From Thiomargarita sp. (GTDB lineage Bacteria > Pseudomonadota > Gammaproteobacteria > Beggiatoales > Beggiatoaceae), in contig DYNP01000005.1 in NCBI GenBank assembly GCA_020721005.1, forward strand, positions 1-64,000: a stretch of 64,000 nucleotides of DNA, given 5' to 3'. Made by a program: the position numbers and the translations under genes. Below are positions 1 to 8,309 of the stretch, one piece after another; positions within the stretch are counted from its first letter, which is position 1; every line of letters starts with the position of its first letter. The notes under the pieces are model-generated. The model searched no databases. It saw only the letters and a list, made by a program, of their open reading frames with translations, and was not told the origin of the DNA.

Positions 1-340
1 TGGTTGGCAAATTCAATGGCAAATTCAATAGGGAATGAACTTGTACGATTCCCGGCGAAACTTGCTCAATTTTCGATTGAAATTGACTTTGAGACTGAGA
101 TTGACTTTGGGATTGAGATTGACTTTGAAACTGGGATTGACCTTGGGATTGAGACTGACTTTGAGACTGGGATTGACCTTGGGATTGGTTTTGAGTTGAA
201 CCAGGTTTAGACATGGGTTCTGGAAAAGGTTCCAAAGGGGGCGGATCATTGAGTTTCCCACGCGAATGAAAAAGATGATAATAGAGCCAAATTCCCAACA
301 AACTAAATAGGCCTCCAATGACAGCCGCAATGATTTCCAT
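1..340 (-). CDS. Membrane-anchored SQ-rich protein, cut by window edge
   Basis: The minus-strand frame opens with ATG at 340, preceded by a strong AAGGAGG (complement of 347-353), and stays open to base 1, so the C-terminus lies outside the window. Residues 1-24 form one hydrophobic segment (MEIIAAVIGGLFSLLGIWLY), then a proline-rich stretch, then from about residue 51 to 92 a low-complexity tract of alternating Gln and Ser. This suggests a single-pass inner-membrane protein with a flexible polar domain. The DNA under the tract is an imperfect tandem repeat that could change length by slippage. I do not recognise a family. Two overlapping ORFs in other frames (4-210 plus, 25-330 minus) are shadows of this repeat. 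Confidence 0.7.
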   Translation of the reverse strand, partial: MEIIAAVIGGLFSLLGIWLYYHLFHSRGKLNDPPPLEPFPEPMSKPGSTQNQSQGQSQSQSQSQSQGQSQFQSQSQSQSQSQSQSQFQSKIEQVSPGIVQVHSLLNLPLNLPT

Positions 341-520
341 AAATAACCTCCTTATAATTATGTTTGGTAAATCACCCCCCTCTCTTGAGGAGCAGAAAGG
401 GATAAAATTAAAAGCAAAACTCAAATTATTCCGTAAAATTGATATTTTAACAGGAAATTTAACTCATGTTAATCAGAATCTGTCCAATTGTGCGAAACTC
501 ATTAGTGAGCTTCCTACGGG

Positions 521-1624
521 TCAACCCCCAGGTCCCATTGACTGTTCGCTTAAAATTGCTTGGACCTGTTTGGGATCGGTGAAAATCATCCACAATTCTG
601 CAGGCAATCCTCGAAAAATTTCCTGATAACGAGGGGAATCTGCGGGTTCCTGAGTCACATCTCGCACTACAATGGCCAACACTTGATCAGGAAAACGTCG
701 GGCAATCTGGGCATAAATTTCAGGATCGCGTTCCCCAGAATCGCCGACTAAGATAAAGCGTCGTGTCAAATGACTGGCAATCAAATGTTCAATGATTTTG
801 GTCTTATGAGTTTCTGGTGATTTAAGAAAAGTTAGAAAACTGCCATCTCGCCACCGAAACGGGCGCAAGTGAAAACTGCCCAGAGGAAATTGAGCTTCTT
901 TAAGCAATTCCCACAACGGCAAGTAAAGTTGCCAAGGACTGCCAGAAACGTAGTGAAATTGAGCACCTTGCTTTGTTTGCCAATGGGAATATAATTCATT
1001 CATCTGAGGCACTGCTCGAAATAGATGTTGAAAGGTATTGGCAAATAAAGCTGTTTTATCAGTGACTTCTGAAATCTTAATCGTGTCATCAATGTCAGAA
1101 ATCACTGACAAACCGGATGGATTTAACAGTTGAATTTGTCCCCGAAATTGACGTTGATCTTGCGCAGACAACACCGCCACAAACGGTAAAAATTCACCCT
1201 GCCGCCCCGCCTCAACCTCTTCAGGACTCAAATGCAAAACTGTCTGAAAATGTCCATTCTCAGCCGAGGTGGGAAGTGGGAATAATTTCTCCCCCAGCCG
1301 AATAACCACCTGTTTGCCACCTTGATTGTCCACAAAAAACTGCCCCAATCTCTCATTAGGGGAAATCTCTGCTTTATCCAGCGGGGTATCCGAAAACCAC
1401 TCATTCCAGTGACGTCGTATATCTCCAGTCAGTTCAGGTTCATAAATCCAACCATGTACGGGCAAATGCCATAAATTGGCTTCGCTGGAGAAATAACCCA
1501 ATGTAGTAAAAAAGACCACCACCTCATCTGAATCCACAGAAGAGGTATACGCATAAACTGAATTTATCATATTGATAATCAACAAGAAAGTAAAATATAC
1601 TTTTGAAAAGTATTTGGGGTTCAT
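521..1624 (-). CDS. App1-type phosphatidate phosphatase-like protein (DUF2183), exported
   Basis: A 367-residue protein starting at ATG 1624, chosen because AGGA lies about 8 bases upstream and the N-terminus (residues 1-25, ending NSVYA) looks like a signal peptide; the frame extends to 1660 without a better start. The motif SDIDDT (D177, D179, T181) is the DxDxT nucleophile signature of HAD-type phosphatases, and the surrounding sequence matches the App1 catalytic domain (DUF2183) known from yeast actin-patch phosphatidate phosphatase and bacterial relatives. A second acidic motif, LVGDSGERDPEIY, fits the HAD metal site. The likely role is dephosphorylation of phosphatidic acid or another phosphate ester outside the cytoplasm; the bacterial substrate is not established. 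Confidence 0.8.
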   Translation of the reverse strand: MNPKYFSKVYFTFLLIINMINSVYAYTSSVDSDEVVVFFTTLGYFSSEANLWHLPVHGWIYEPELTGDIRRHWNEWFSDTPLDKAEISPNERLGQFFVDNQGGKQVVIRLGEKLFPLPTSAENGHFQTVLHLSPEEVEAGRQGEFLPFVAVLSAQDQRQFRGQIQLLNPSGLSVISDIDDTIKISEVTDKTALFANTFQHLFRAVPQMNELYSHWQTKQGAQFHYVSGSPWQLYLPLWELLKEAQFPLGSFHLRPFRWRDGSFLTFLKSPETHKTKIIEHLIASHLTRRFILVGDSGERDPEIYAQIARRFPDQVLAIVVRDVTQEPADSPRYQEIFRGLPAELWMIFTDPKQVQAILSEQSMGPGG

Positions 1625-1723
1625 AAAAAAAATTCCTATCCAGGGGTTTACAATTGCCAATCATTGCAACATACTATTATCATAAACTGAATTCAAGCAA
1701 AAAGTCATCCCTCCTAATTGATT

Positions 1724-1799
1724 GCTCCCTTCGTCTAGTGGCCTAGGACATCGCCCTCTCACGGCGGTAACAGGGGTTCGAGTCCCCTAGGGAGCGCCA
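1724..1799 (+). tRNA. tRNA-Glu (anticodon CTC)
   Basis: A complete 76-base cloverleaf. Acceptor arms GCTCCCT (1724-1730) and AGGGAGC (1789-1795) pair fully, followed by discriminator G and an encoded CCA (1797-1799). The anticodon stem GCC/GGC encloses the loop CTCTCAC, giving anticodon CTC (reads GAG). The TTCGAGT T-loop is present, and the body strongly resembles the common proteobacterial tRNA-Glu apart from the C at the wobble position. Confidence 0.95.
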
Positions 1800-1828
1800 T
1801 TCATTCGACCTTTCACGATCACAGCGCC

Positions 1829-2377
1829 ATGAATTACTGCAGTCACTGCGGTGCCGATCAGCTTATCACCACCATTCCCCCTGGCGATCACCATTCCCGC
1901 ATCGTTTGCCAACACTGTCATACTATCCACTACCAAAATCCCAAAATTGTCACCGGTTGTCTGCCGATTTGGCAAGACCAAGTGCTATTATGCAAACGAG
2001 CCATTGAGCCTCGCTATGGACTTTGGACCTTGCCAGCTGGATTTATGGAAAATGCAGAATCCCTAGAGCAGGCAGCCCAACGGGAAACTTTGGAAGAAGC
2101 ACACGCTCAAGTTGCTGATTTGGCTCTATATACAGTAACCAGTCTCCCCCATATTCATCAAGTCTACATCCTATTCCTCGCCCAGTTACAAAACCTCAAC
2201 TTTAGGCCGGGGACCGAAAGTTTAGAAGTGACATTATTCACCCAATCCCAAATTCCCTGGGACCAATTAGCCTTCAAAGTGATCAAAAACACCTTGCAAC
2301 ATTACTATCAAGATCGTTTAACTGGCCATTTCCCTGTCCACGTTGAAGAATTACAGCGGCCATCCCCTGCCCAATGA
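1829..2377 (+). CDS. Nudix hydrolase with N-terminal zinc ribbon
   Basis: A 182-residue protein. Cys4, Cys7, Cys27 and Cys30 form a zinc-ribbon (Nudix_N_2 type). The Nudix box starts at GFMENAESLEQAAQRETLEE and fits G-x5-E-x7-R-E-x-x-E-E, so the metal-binding glutamates are present. Members with this architecture hydrolyse nucleoside diphosphates linked to another group (for example FAD, ADP-ribose or NADH); the substrate here cannot be read from sequence. The stop overlaps the dcd start by 4 bases (ATGA), so the two are translationally coupled, which suggests a shared role in nucleotide-pool maintenance. Confidence 0.85.
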   Translation: MNYCSHCGADQLITTIPPGDHHSRIVCQHCHTIHYQNPKIVTGCLPIWQDQVLLCKRAIEPRYGLWTLPAGFMENAESLEQAAQRETLEEAHAQVADLALYTVTSLPHIHQVYILFLAQLQNLNFRPGTESLEVTLFTQSQIPWDQLAFKVIKNTLQHYYQDRLTGHFPVHVEELQRPSPAQ

Positions 2378-2946
2378 AACTTTCCGATGTTCACATTCTT
2401 GAAAAAATAACTGCTGGCGAAATCATCATTTCCCCAGAAGTTCCAGAAGATCACATCGGATCCTTCTCCATCGATTTGCGACTGGGCAACCATTTTCGAG
2501 TATTCAAACCTCGAGAATATCCTTTCATCGACCTGAGTCACGATTCCTTATTCGCCATGTCTGATGAACTCATGGAAGACGTCATTCTCACTCCCAACCA
2601 AGCCTTCTATCTCCACCCTGGAGAATTGGCACTGGGCATCACCCTAGAATCCGTTCGTTTGCCCCCACACATTGCTGGCTGGTTGGATGGACGCAGCAGC
2701 TTAGCTCGCTTGGGACTGATGGTACACATCACCGCCCACACCATAGATCCTGGCTGGGAAGGACAAATCACTTTAGAATTTGTCAATGTGGGCAGACTGC
2801 CACTGGCTCTACAACCCGGCATGAGAATCTGCGCCATCAGTTTTGAACCCCTGTCCGGTCCCAGCAGCAAACCCTACTGGCAAAAAAAGGGCGCCAAATA
2901 CTGTCATCAACACAGTCCCTTGAGCAGTCGCATTGAAAAAGACTAA
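2374..2946 (+). CDS. dcd: dCTP deaminase
   Basis: A 190-residue protein with the full dCTP deaminase pattern: GSFSIDLRLGNHFRVF near the N-terminus, the substrate-loop segment DGRSSLARLGL, then HTIDPGWEGQITLEF carrying the catalytic glutamate region. It converts dCTP to dUTP and ammonia, feeding dTMP synthesis through dUTPase and thymidylate synthase. Length matches the usual 190-195 residues. The start overlaps the upstream Nudix gene by 4 bases. Confidence 0.95.
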   Translation: MKLSDVHILEKITAGEIIISPEVPEDHIGSFSIDLRLGNHFRVFKPREYPFIDLSHDSLFAMSDELMEDVILTPNQAFYLHPGELALGITLESVRLPPHIAGWLDGRSSLARLGLMVHITAHTIDPGWEGQITLEFVNVGRLPLALQPGMRICAISFEPLSGPSSKPYWQKKGAKYCHQHSPLSSRIEKD

Positions 2947-3036
2947 ATGAGATATTTCAATATAATGAATGGGACTTATGCCTTGGCACCCCCGACTAAA
3001 ATACTATAACTCATTGTTTCATCGACTGTTTTTAAC

Positions 3037-4641
3037 TTGAACACTTTAGTACTTACCCCAATCCCTCCGCCCACTATACACTCCTTCGCCCATTCCCAAT
3101 TTTTTACTTCCCCAGCCATCGTAAAAACCTTGGGCCAACAACTGTGGAACATTCTGGAACTGCCAAACACCTTAGACCCCTGTCATCTGATCATCAACAC
3201 TCCTGATTCCTGGAGCCAACAATTGCCTTGGGAATGGCTCTATCATCCCCACATCGGCTTTTTGGGCCAACACCCCAATTACAGCATTTCTCGAACGATC
3301 CCTTCTCCAAATCCCTCCCTTCCCAGCTTCAGTCCCAACTGTCCTCTTCAATTACTACTCTTTTCCAGTCAACCTAAGTGGTCCCAACTCAACAGTGAAT
3401 TTGATCGAGACTACTTGTACAACACCGTGAACCCTCACCTATGCAACCAAACTGTGCAGTTGCATTTGCCCAGCACCGGGACCTTTTCCAGTCTCACGAC
3501 CCTTTTGACCCGCCAATCTTGGGACTTGGTCATCCTAACTGGACACAGCACTGTAAAACAAGGTCAATTTCATTGGATTTTTGAAAATTCCCAAGGACAC
3601 AATGAAGCCATTCCCGTCGCTCAACTTAAAACTCTATTCCAAACAACAACCATTAACTGCTTGATCCTGGCGGCCTGCCAAACCGCCTACCCTTTGGCCT
3701 ATCAATTGGCCCAATTGGGCATTCCCACCATCATTGCCATGCAAGGGACCCTGCTGGATCGAGCCGGCAGTGTGTTTATTCAACAATTTGTTCAAGTTTG
3801 GCTGAGCGGATTATCCATTCATAGCGCGGTCCAACAGGCTCGCCAAGCCTTGATGCACCTATTAAAATCTCAAGAAATCTGGCAATCTTCAGAATCCCAA
3901 AATTGGGCAATAACCCAATGGTGGCGCCCCCTGCTGATCACTGCCAATCTCCCTAAAGAGCATAATTCCCAAACACTTTTCCCACAAAAGACCCAACAGA
4001 ATGGCCGGTCAATTCCTCAAAACCCTTCATTTCTCGCTCATTCTCATACTTCCATACCATTTTTTGGACGTCGTCAAGCCCTACAAATCTTGGAACAGTC
4101 CCTAAATTCTGAACAGATACGTGGTATCTTGATCAAAGGTCGAGCTGGGCTTGGTAAAAGCAGTTTAATTTGGCAATTGGGAAAAATTTTGACCGCCCAA
4201 AGCTATCGGGTGATCCATGCCACTCAAGTTACAGAAGAGTTACTTAACAACCGTGCCCACACTCAATTTTCTGATAAAATTCTCATCTGGGACCGCAACC
4301 TGACTGCCAATTCCCAATGGCTAACACAACTTGATCATTGGCAGTCCCAACTGCCCAAAGCCCGCTTGATATTCAGCACTCAAGACACACAATTGTCCTT
4401 ACCCCATTTCCAAGATTATCCATTAGGGGCGTTAGAATACTTTGATTTTTATCGATACATTCGTTATCTGGGCTTTCCCCATTCCAACGCCCAAATTCGT
4501 GCGATGTATCAAATATTGGGAGGAAATCTGCAAGGTATTCAATTACTTTACAGTTTACCTTTTTACACACAACCGAGTTTATTTAAACAACAATTGGCTG
4601 TGGTCAAACGCTATTTACAGGCACTGTCATCTTCTCTTTGA
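3037..4641 (+). CDS. CHAT-domain protease-like protein with P-loop domain
   Basis: A 534-residue protein. Residues about 100-300 resemble a CHAT (caspase HetF-associated) domain: the candidate catalytic dyad is His170 in LVILTGHS and Cys214 in LILAACQTA, followed by the typical GIPTIIAMQGTLLDRAG segment. Residues 340-534 hold an NTPase-like module with a Walker A motif GRAGLGKSS (368-376) and a possible Walker B ILIWDRN near 415-421. No TPR or WD repeats follow, so this is shorter than usual STAND/CHAT receptors. The start is uncertain: TTG at 3037 lacks a clear ribosome site, the frame is open only from 3010, and no ATG occurs in the first 230 codons. Its role is unknown; CHAT proteases in other systems act in defence or stress-triggered proteolysis. 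Confidence 0.65.
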   Translation: MNTLVLTPIPPPTIHSFAHSQFFTSPAIVKTLGQQLWNILELPNTLDPCHLIINTPDSWSQQLPWEWLYHPHIGFLGQHPNYSISRTIPSPNPSLPSFSPNCPLQLLLFSSQPKWSQLNSEFDRDYLYNTVNPHLCNQTVQLHLPSTGTFSSLTTLLTRQSWDLVILTGHSTVKQGQFHWIFENSQGHNEAIPVAQLKTLFQTTTINCLILAACQTAYPLAYQLAQLGIPTIIAMQGTLLDRAGSVFIQQFVQVWLSGLSIHSAVQQARQALMHLLKSQEIWQSSESQNWAITQWWRPLLITANLPKEHNSQTLFPQKTQQNGRSIPQNPSFLAHSHTSIPFFGRRQALQILEQSLNSEQIRGILIKGRAGLGKSSLIWQLGKILTAQSYRVIHATQVTEELLNNRAHTQFSDKILIWDRNLTANSQWLTQLDHWQSQLPKARLIFSTQDTQLSLPHFQDYPLGALEYFDFYRYIRYLGFPHSNAQIRAMYQILGGNLQGIQLLYSLPFYTQPSLFKQQLAVVKRYLQALSSSL

Positions 4642-4692
4642 TTTTGGCCAATACTTATAATTTGACCCGATTACACTATTTTGGAGCTATTT

Positions 4693-6066
4693 ATGTCTAT
4701 TTTCCGTGCTTATGATGTGCGAGGCATTGTCAACCAAACTCTCACTCCCGCCATTGTCAGCCAGTTGGGACAGGCAATTGGCAGCGAGGCCATCAGTCAG
4801 GGCAATGCAGAAATTGTGGTGGGACGCGATGGACGCCTTTCTGGTCCCAGTCTATCAGAAGCACTGATTGAGGGATTGATGAAGGTGGGCTGTCAAGTCA
4901 TTGATATTGGCTTAGTTCCCACTCCACTGTTGTATTTTGCCACTTATTATTTGAAAACTGGGAATGGGGTAATGATCACTGGCAGTCACAATCCACCTAA
5001 TTATAATGGTTTTAAAATCGTGATCAATGAGCAGGCCTTGTCCGGGGCAGCTATTCAGGCCTTAAAAACTCGTATTGAGCAACAGAATTTTACCCAAGGT
5101 CAAGGCAGTTGCCATCAAGCAGACGTTCATCATGCTTACATTTCTCGAGTGCATAAAGATGTCAAATTGGCGCGGCCATTTAAAATTGTAGTGGATTGTG
5201 GGAATGGAGCAGCAGGCATCATTGCCAAACATTTATTTCATGCTTTGGGCTGTGAAGTGATTGAATTGTATTGTGAAGTGGATGGTCATTTTCCCCATCA
5301 TCATCCCGATCCCAGTGTGCCAGAAAATTTAGTGGATTTAAGGGAATGGGTGCAAGAGCAACAGGCTGATTTGGGCATTGCATTTGATGGGGACGGGGAT
5401 CGTTTGGGAGTGGTGGATGCACAAGGTAAGATCATTTGGCCCGATCGGCAGTTGATCCTATTTGCCACTGATATTTTAAAGCGTCATCCCGGCGCTAGCA
5501 TTATTTTTGATGTCAAATGTACCCGGTACCTACCCCAAATTATTCGGGAACAGGGAGGGGAAGGAATTATGTGGAAAACGGGTCATTCTCTGATTAAAGC
5601 CAAGATGAAAGAGACCGGAGCTTTATTGGGGGGAGAAATGAGTGGGCATTTGTTTTTTAAGGAACGTTGGTATGGATTTGATGATGCTCTATACAGTGCG
5701 GCTCGCTTGCTGGAAATTTTATCTCAAGATCCGCGTTCCCCCACTGAAATTTTGGCCACTCTGCCAGAAGCAGTGAGCACTCCGGAATTGAAATTAGAAT
5801 TGGCGGAATATGGGGAACATTTTGCGCTGATGCAAACTATTTTGGAACGTTTCCAGTTTCCAGAAGCTGAAGAATTTTATCGAATTGATGGTCTGCGCGT
5901 TCATTTCAAACAGGGATGGGGACTGATTCGTCCCTCAAACACCACTCCCAGTTTGATCATTCGGTTTGAAGCTGATGACGCTTTCGCTCTAAGCCATATT
6001 CAGGCACAATTTCGACAACAATTTGCGCAATTGCCCCTGGATCATTCGTTAACTTTACCTTTTTAA
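4693..6066 (+). CDS. Phosphomannomutase/phosphoglucomutase
   Basis: A 457-residue alpha-D-phosphohexomutase. The start at ATG 4693 is preferred over an upstream in-frame TTG because GGAG sits 6 bases before it and the protein then begins MSIFRAYDVRG, as in family members. The active-site serine is Ser98 in TGSHNPPNYNG, and the magnesium loop reads FDGDGDRLG. The enzyme interconverts hexose 6- and 1-phosphates (AlgC-like, mannose or glucose), supplying sugar nucleotides for polysaccharide synthesis. Length agrees with AlgC (about 460). It precedes the glycan island by about 2 kb but is separated from it by repeats and two unrelated genes. Confidence 0.9.
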   Translation: MSIFRAYDVRGIVNQTLTPAIVSQLGQAIGSEAISQGNAEIVVGRDGRLSGPSLSEALIEGLMKVGCQVIDIGLVPTPLLYFATYYLKTGNGVMITGSHNPPNYNGFKIVINEQALSGAAIQALKTRIEQQNFTQGQGSCHQADVHHAYISRVHKDVKLARPFKIVVDCGNGAAGIIAKHLFHALGCEVIELYCEVDGHFPHHHPDPSVPENLVDLREWVQEQQADLGIAFDGDGDRLGVVDAQGKIIWPDRQLILFATDILKRHPGASIIFDVKCTRYLPQIIREQGGEGIMWKTGHSLIKAKMKETGALLGGEMSGHLFFKERWYGFDDALYSAARLLEILSQDPRSPTEILATLPEAVSTPELKLELAEYGEHFALMQTILERFQFPEAEEFYRIDGLRVHFKQGWGLIRPSNTTPSLIIRFEADDAFALSHIQAQFRQQFAQLPLDHSLTLPF

Positions 6067-6110
6067 ACGCAGCCACTTTACTGGATCGAATGGGATTTGC
6101 TATAATAAAT

Positions 6111-6775
6111 TTCTTGCAAAAGAAAATGATGCGGTAAAGATGAGATACGAAAAAAAGGCTCTAAAAGGCACTTTGGAGTGGAGGCTTTAGCCAGAGTGAA
6201 GGCTCTAGAATATACGTTGGAGTAGAGGCTTTAGCCGGTCAACCGTAGGCATCAGCCCACATACACAAATTGCAAGAGACTGCCGCTGACCGGCTAAAGC
6301 CTCCACTCCAACGTATCTTAACTGAGCGACAACTCTCATTTTTTCATTAGACCTCCTGCAAAAGAAAATGATGCGGTAAAGATGAGATACGGAAAAGTAG
6401 CAGGGAAATCCCCGTTGGAGTGTAGGCTCTAAGAAGGCACGTTGGAGTAGAGGCTTTAGCCGGTCAACCGTAGGCATCAGCCCACATACACAAATTGCAA
6501 GAGACTGCCGCTGACCGGCTAAAGCCTCCACTCCAACGTATCTTAACTGAGCGACAACTCTCATTTTTTCATTAGACCTCCTGCAAAAGAAAATGATGCG
6601 GTAAAGATGAGATACGGAAAAGTAGCAGGGAAATCCCCGTTGGAGTGTAGGCTCTAAGAAGGCACGTTGGAGTAGAGGCTTTAGCCGGTCAACCGTAGGC
6701 ATCAGCCCACATACACAAATTGCAAGAGACTGACGCTGACCGGCTAAAGCCTCCACTCCAGAGTATCCTAACTTT
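6111..6775 (+). repeat. Tandem array of the palindromic MITE-like repeat, about three copies, period 225 bp
   Basis: Three head-to-tail units: one from 6111 ending near 6350, one 6351-6575, and a last partial unit from 6576. The shift of matching bases between units is exactly 225. Each unit begins TGCAAAAGAAAATGATG, holds an inverted pair (GGCTTTAGCCGGTC / GACCGGCTAAAGCC) around a spacer, and ends CAACTCTCATTTTTTCAT. The last copy loses its right end near 6770. Because 225 is a multiple of three, the repeat produces a spurious 191-residue minus-strand ORF (6205-6780). The family recurs at 28845, 36985, 48833, 54709 and 60776. Confidence 0.9.
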
Positions 6776-6817
6776 GGCAAATTGCCCGATTTGATTTAAA
6801 CACAGGAGCGATAATTT

Positions 6818-7447
6818 ATGGGACATGATTCATCACACTTGCGTCAGGAAATCGCCCAGGTCAGTGCCAGATTGATTGTGCAAGAGGGTATCACTGACTA
6901 TCACTTAGCCAAGCGTAAAGCAGCGGCTCAACTGGGAATATCTCAACGTCAACATTTGCCCAGCAATGAGGAAATTAGAAAGGAAGTTTTGATTTATCAA
7001 CGTTTATTTCAGGCCAAACAACATCCCCAACAGTTGGCTACATTACGCGCCACTGCGATGGAAGCAATGCGTTTATTGAGTCAATTTCAACCGCGTTTGG
7101 TGGGAGAGGTGTTGGAGGGAACAGCACATCGTCATTCGGGAATCACGTTACACTTGTTCACTGATTCTCCAGAAGAAGTGGCTTTCTTTCTGATGGAAAA
7201 GGGAATTCCCTATCAATTGGGTGAACGACGTTTTCGATTGCCAGGGACTGTCAATTATCCCTGTTATCAATTTGTAGCGGGGACTGAGACTGTTGCGTTA
7301 ATTGTATTTAAAATCAATGATATTCGTTGGTCTCCCCCCGATCCCATCGATGGTAAACCCATGCGTCGTGCAGATTTATCAGCTGTACGTGAACTCATGA
7401 ATTTGGACAGTTTGGAGCATTCTTTTTATGACAATTCTTCAATTTAG
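6818..7447 (+). CDS. Conserved hypothetical protein, nucleotidyltransferase-like
   Basis: A 209-residue soluble protein with no signal peptide or membrane segment, preceded by AGGAGCG. The helical N-terminus (LRQEIAQVSARLIVQEGITDYHLAKRKAA) and the later LVGEVLEGTAHRHSGITLHLFTDSPEEV segment resemble a family common in gamma- and betaproteobacteria that databases label variously as nucleotidyltransferase or, misleadingly, as UDP-N-acetylmuramate-alanine ligase. I cannot point to a catalytic triad, so the function is left open. It overlaps the next gene by 20 bases, so the pair is probably cotranscribed. Confidence 0.7.
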   Translation: MGHDSSHLRQEIAQVSARLIVQEGITDYHLAKRKAAAQLGISQRQHLPSNEEIRKEVLIYQRLFQAKQHPQQLATLRATAMEAMRLLSQFQPRLVGEVLEGTAHRHSGITLHLFTDSPEEVAFFLMEKGIPYQLGERRFRLPGTVNYPCYQFVAGTETVALIVFKINDIRWSPPDPIDGKPMRRADLSAVRELMNLDSLEHSFYDNSSI

Positions 7448-7859
7448 AGAACACTTTCAAGGTGCCTTCACAAATATGTTGCGCTGGCCACAATTGAGGC
7501 AATTGTGGACGGTTGTGCAAAATTCTCCAGAAGGTTGGTATATTTACTGTGTGGGCCAGGAATTGCCCACCCAACCGGTGCAAGTTGCTGAATTACAACG
7601 TTTTATTCAGGAGATTGATGAATTGTTGCATCGGGAACATGAGCATGATTATTGTGGGATTGTATATGCTGATAATCCAGAAGCACCGCAAATGGTGAAA
7701 ATTTTTGACCCTAACAATCTAGGGGTAGTCTGCGGTCCCTCTAAGGGAACGGTATTACCTGGCTGGATTTTAAGTCGTATTCCGCCACAGTCACTTGACA
7801 ATCCAGGTATTTTACCGGAAAATAGAAAACGATGGTGGCAACGATTATTTCCAAGCTGA
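7428..7859 (+). CDS. Conserved hypothetical protein
   Basis: A 143-residue soluble protein whose start lies 20 bases inside the preceding gene. It contains YIYCVGQELPTQPVQVAELQRFIQEIDELLHREHEHDYCGIVYAD and ends in a basic, tryptophan-containing tail (RKRWWQRLFPS). No known domain or catalytic motif is recognised. The pairing with the upstream nucleotidyltransferase-like gene suggests a linked function. Confidence 0.65.
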   Translation: MTILQFREHFQGAFTNMLRWPQLRQLWTVVQNSPEGWYIYCVGQELPTQPVQVAELQRFIQEIDELLHREHEHDYCGIVYADNPEAPQMVKIFDPNNLGVVCGPSKGTVLPGWILSRIPPQSLDNPGILPENRKRWWQRLFPS

Positions 7860-7897
7860 AGGAGAGGAAGATGGACGGTCTAAGGCAGGAGGTTGTC

Positions 7898-7930
7898 GGT
7901 ACCTTGAGTGTGACCAGCACTCAAAGTACC
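7898..7930 (+). terminator. Hairpin after the conserved gene pair, possible terminator
   Basis: Arms GGTACCTTGAGTG and CACTCAAAGTACC pair with one mismatch around a 7-base loop, 38 bases after the stop at 7859. No T-run follows, so it is either a Rho-type barrier, an RNA 3'-end protector, or a protein-binding inverted repeat. Confidence 0.4.
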
Positions 7931-8134
7931 TTGCCAATCAGAACTAGGTAGGAGTAGTTTTCTAACGGCTGTCTTGATATAGGCAATTAAGATGCCAAGT
8001 TAGAAATCCCAATTGAATCTCCATTTAGAGTGATTAACTTATTCTGATATTTTAAGGGTATTAGCAGTCTAAATGAGCTATGCACTTGATTTGGATAAAT
8101 AATTGTTATATTTTCCAACTGGTTTTTTGAAGTG

Positions 8135-8140
8135 TATAAT
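8135..8140 (+). promoter_or_regulatory. Candidate -10 box upstream of the leg operon
   Basis: A consensus TATAAT at 8135-8140, with only a weak -35 (TTCCAA at 8113-8118, 17 bases apart). It would give a leader of about 160 bases before legB. The whole 7860-8309 interval is AT-rich and contains no convincing gene. Confidence 0.3.
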
Positions 8141-8232
8141 TTTTAGACAGGTGTGCATAAAATGACAGGGGCTGTGTCCTAGATTTTCAATAGTCAAAGT
8201 AGTTAGGACATAGGTATTTATGTAGAACGAAT

Positions 8233-8270
8233 TTAGGGTGTACTATCAAATCAAGTGATACTCGCCCTAA
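8233..8270 (+). promoter_or_regulatory. Stem-loop in the leader of the leg operon
   Basis: Outer arms TTAGGG (8233-8238) and CCCTAA (8265-8270) and inner arms TATCA/TGATA pair around the loop AATCAAG, with a small internal bulge. It sits 40 bases before the legB start. A second, looser inverted repeat TGTCCTA/TAGGACA lies at 8175-8181 and 8204-8210. No T-run follows, so it is not a standard terminator; it may be an RNA control element or a binding site. Confidence 0.4.
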
Positions 8271-8309
8271 TAACAAAGCAGGTTAGCCAAGGGAAATGGG
8301 ATTTAAGCC

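Noticed and set aside
318-626. Plus-strand ORF of 102 residues
   Set aside because: It overlaps the start of the SQ-rich gene and the end of the App1-like gene on the other strand and has no recognisable domain.
1117-1305. Plus-strand ORF inside the App1-like gene
   Set aside because: A frame shadow of a gene with clear motifs.
6205-6780. Minus-strand ORF of 191 residues with internal amino-acid repeats
   Set aside because: It arises from the 225-bp period of a non-coding palindromic repeat, and has no ribosome site or family.
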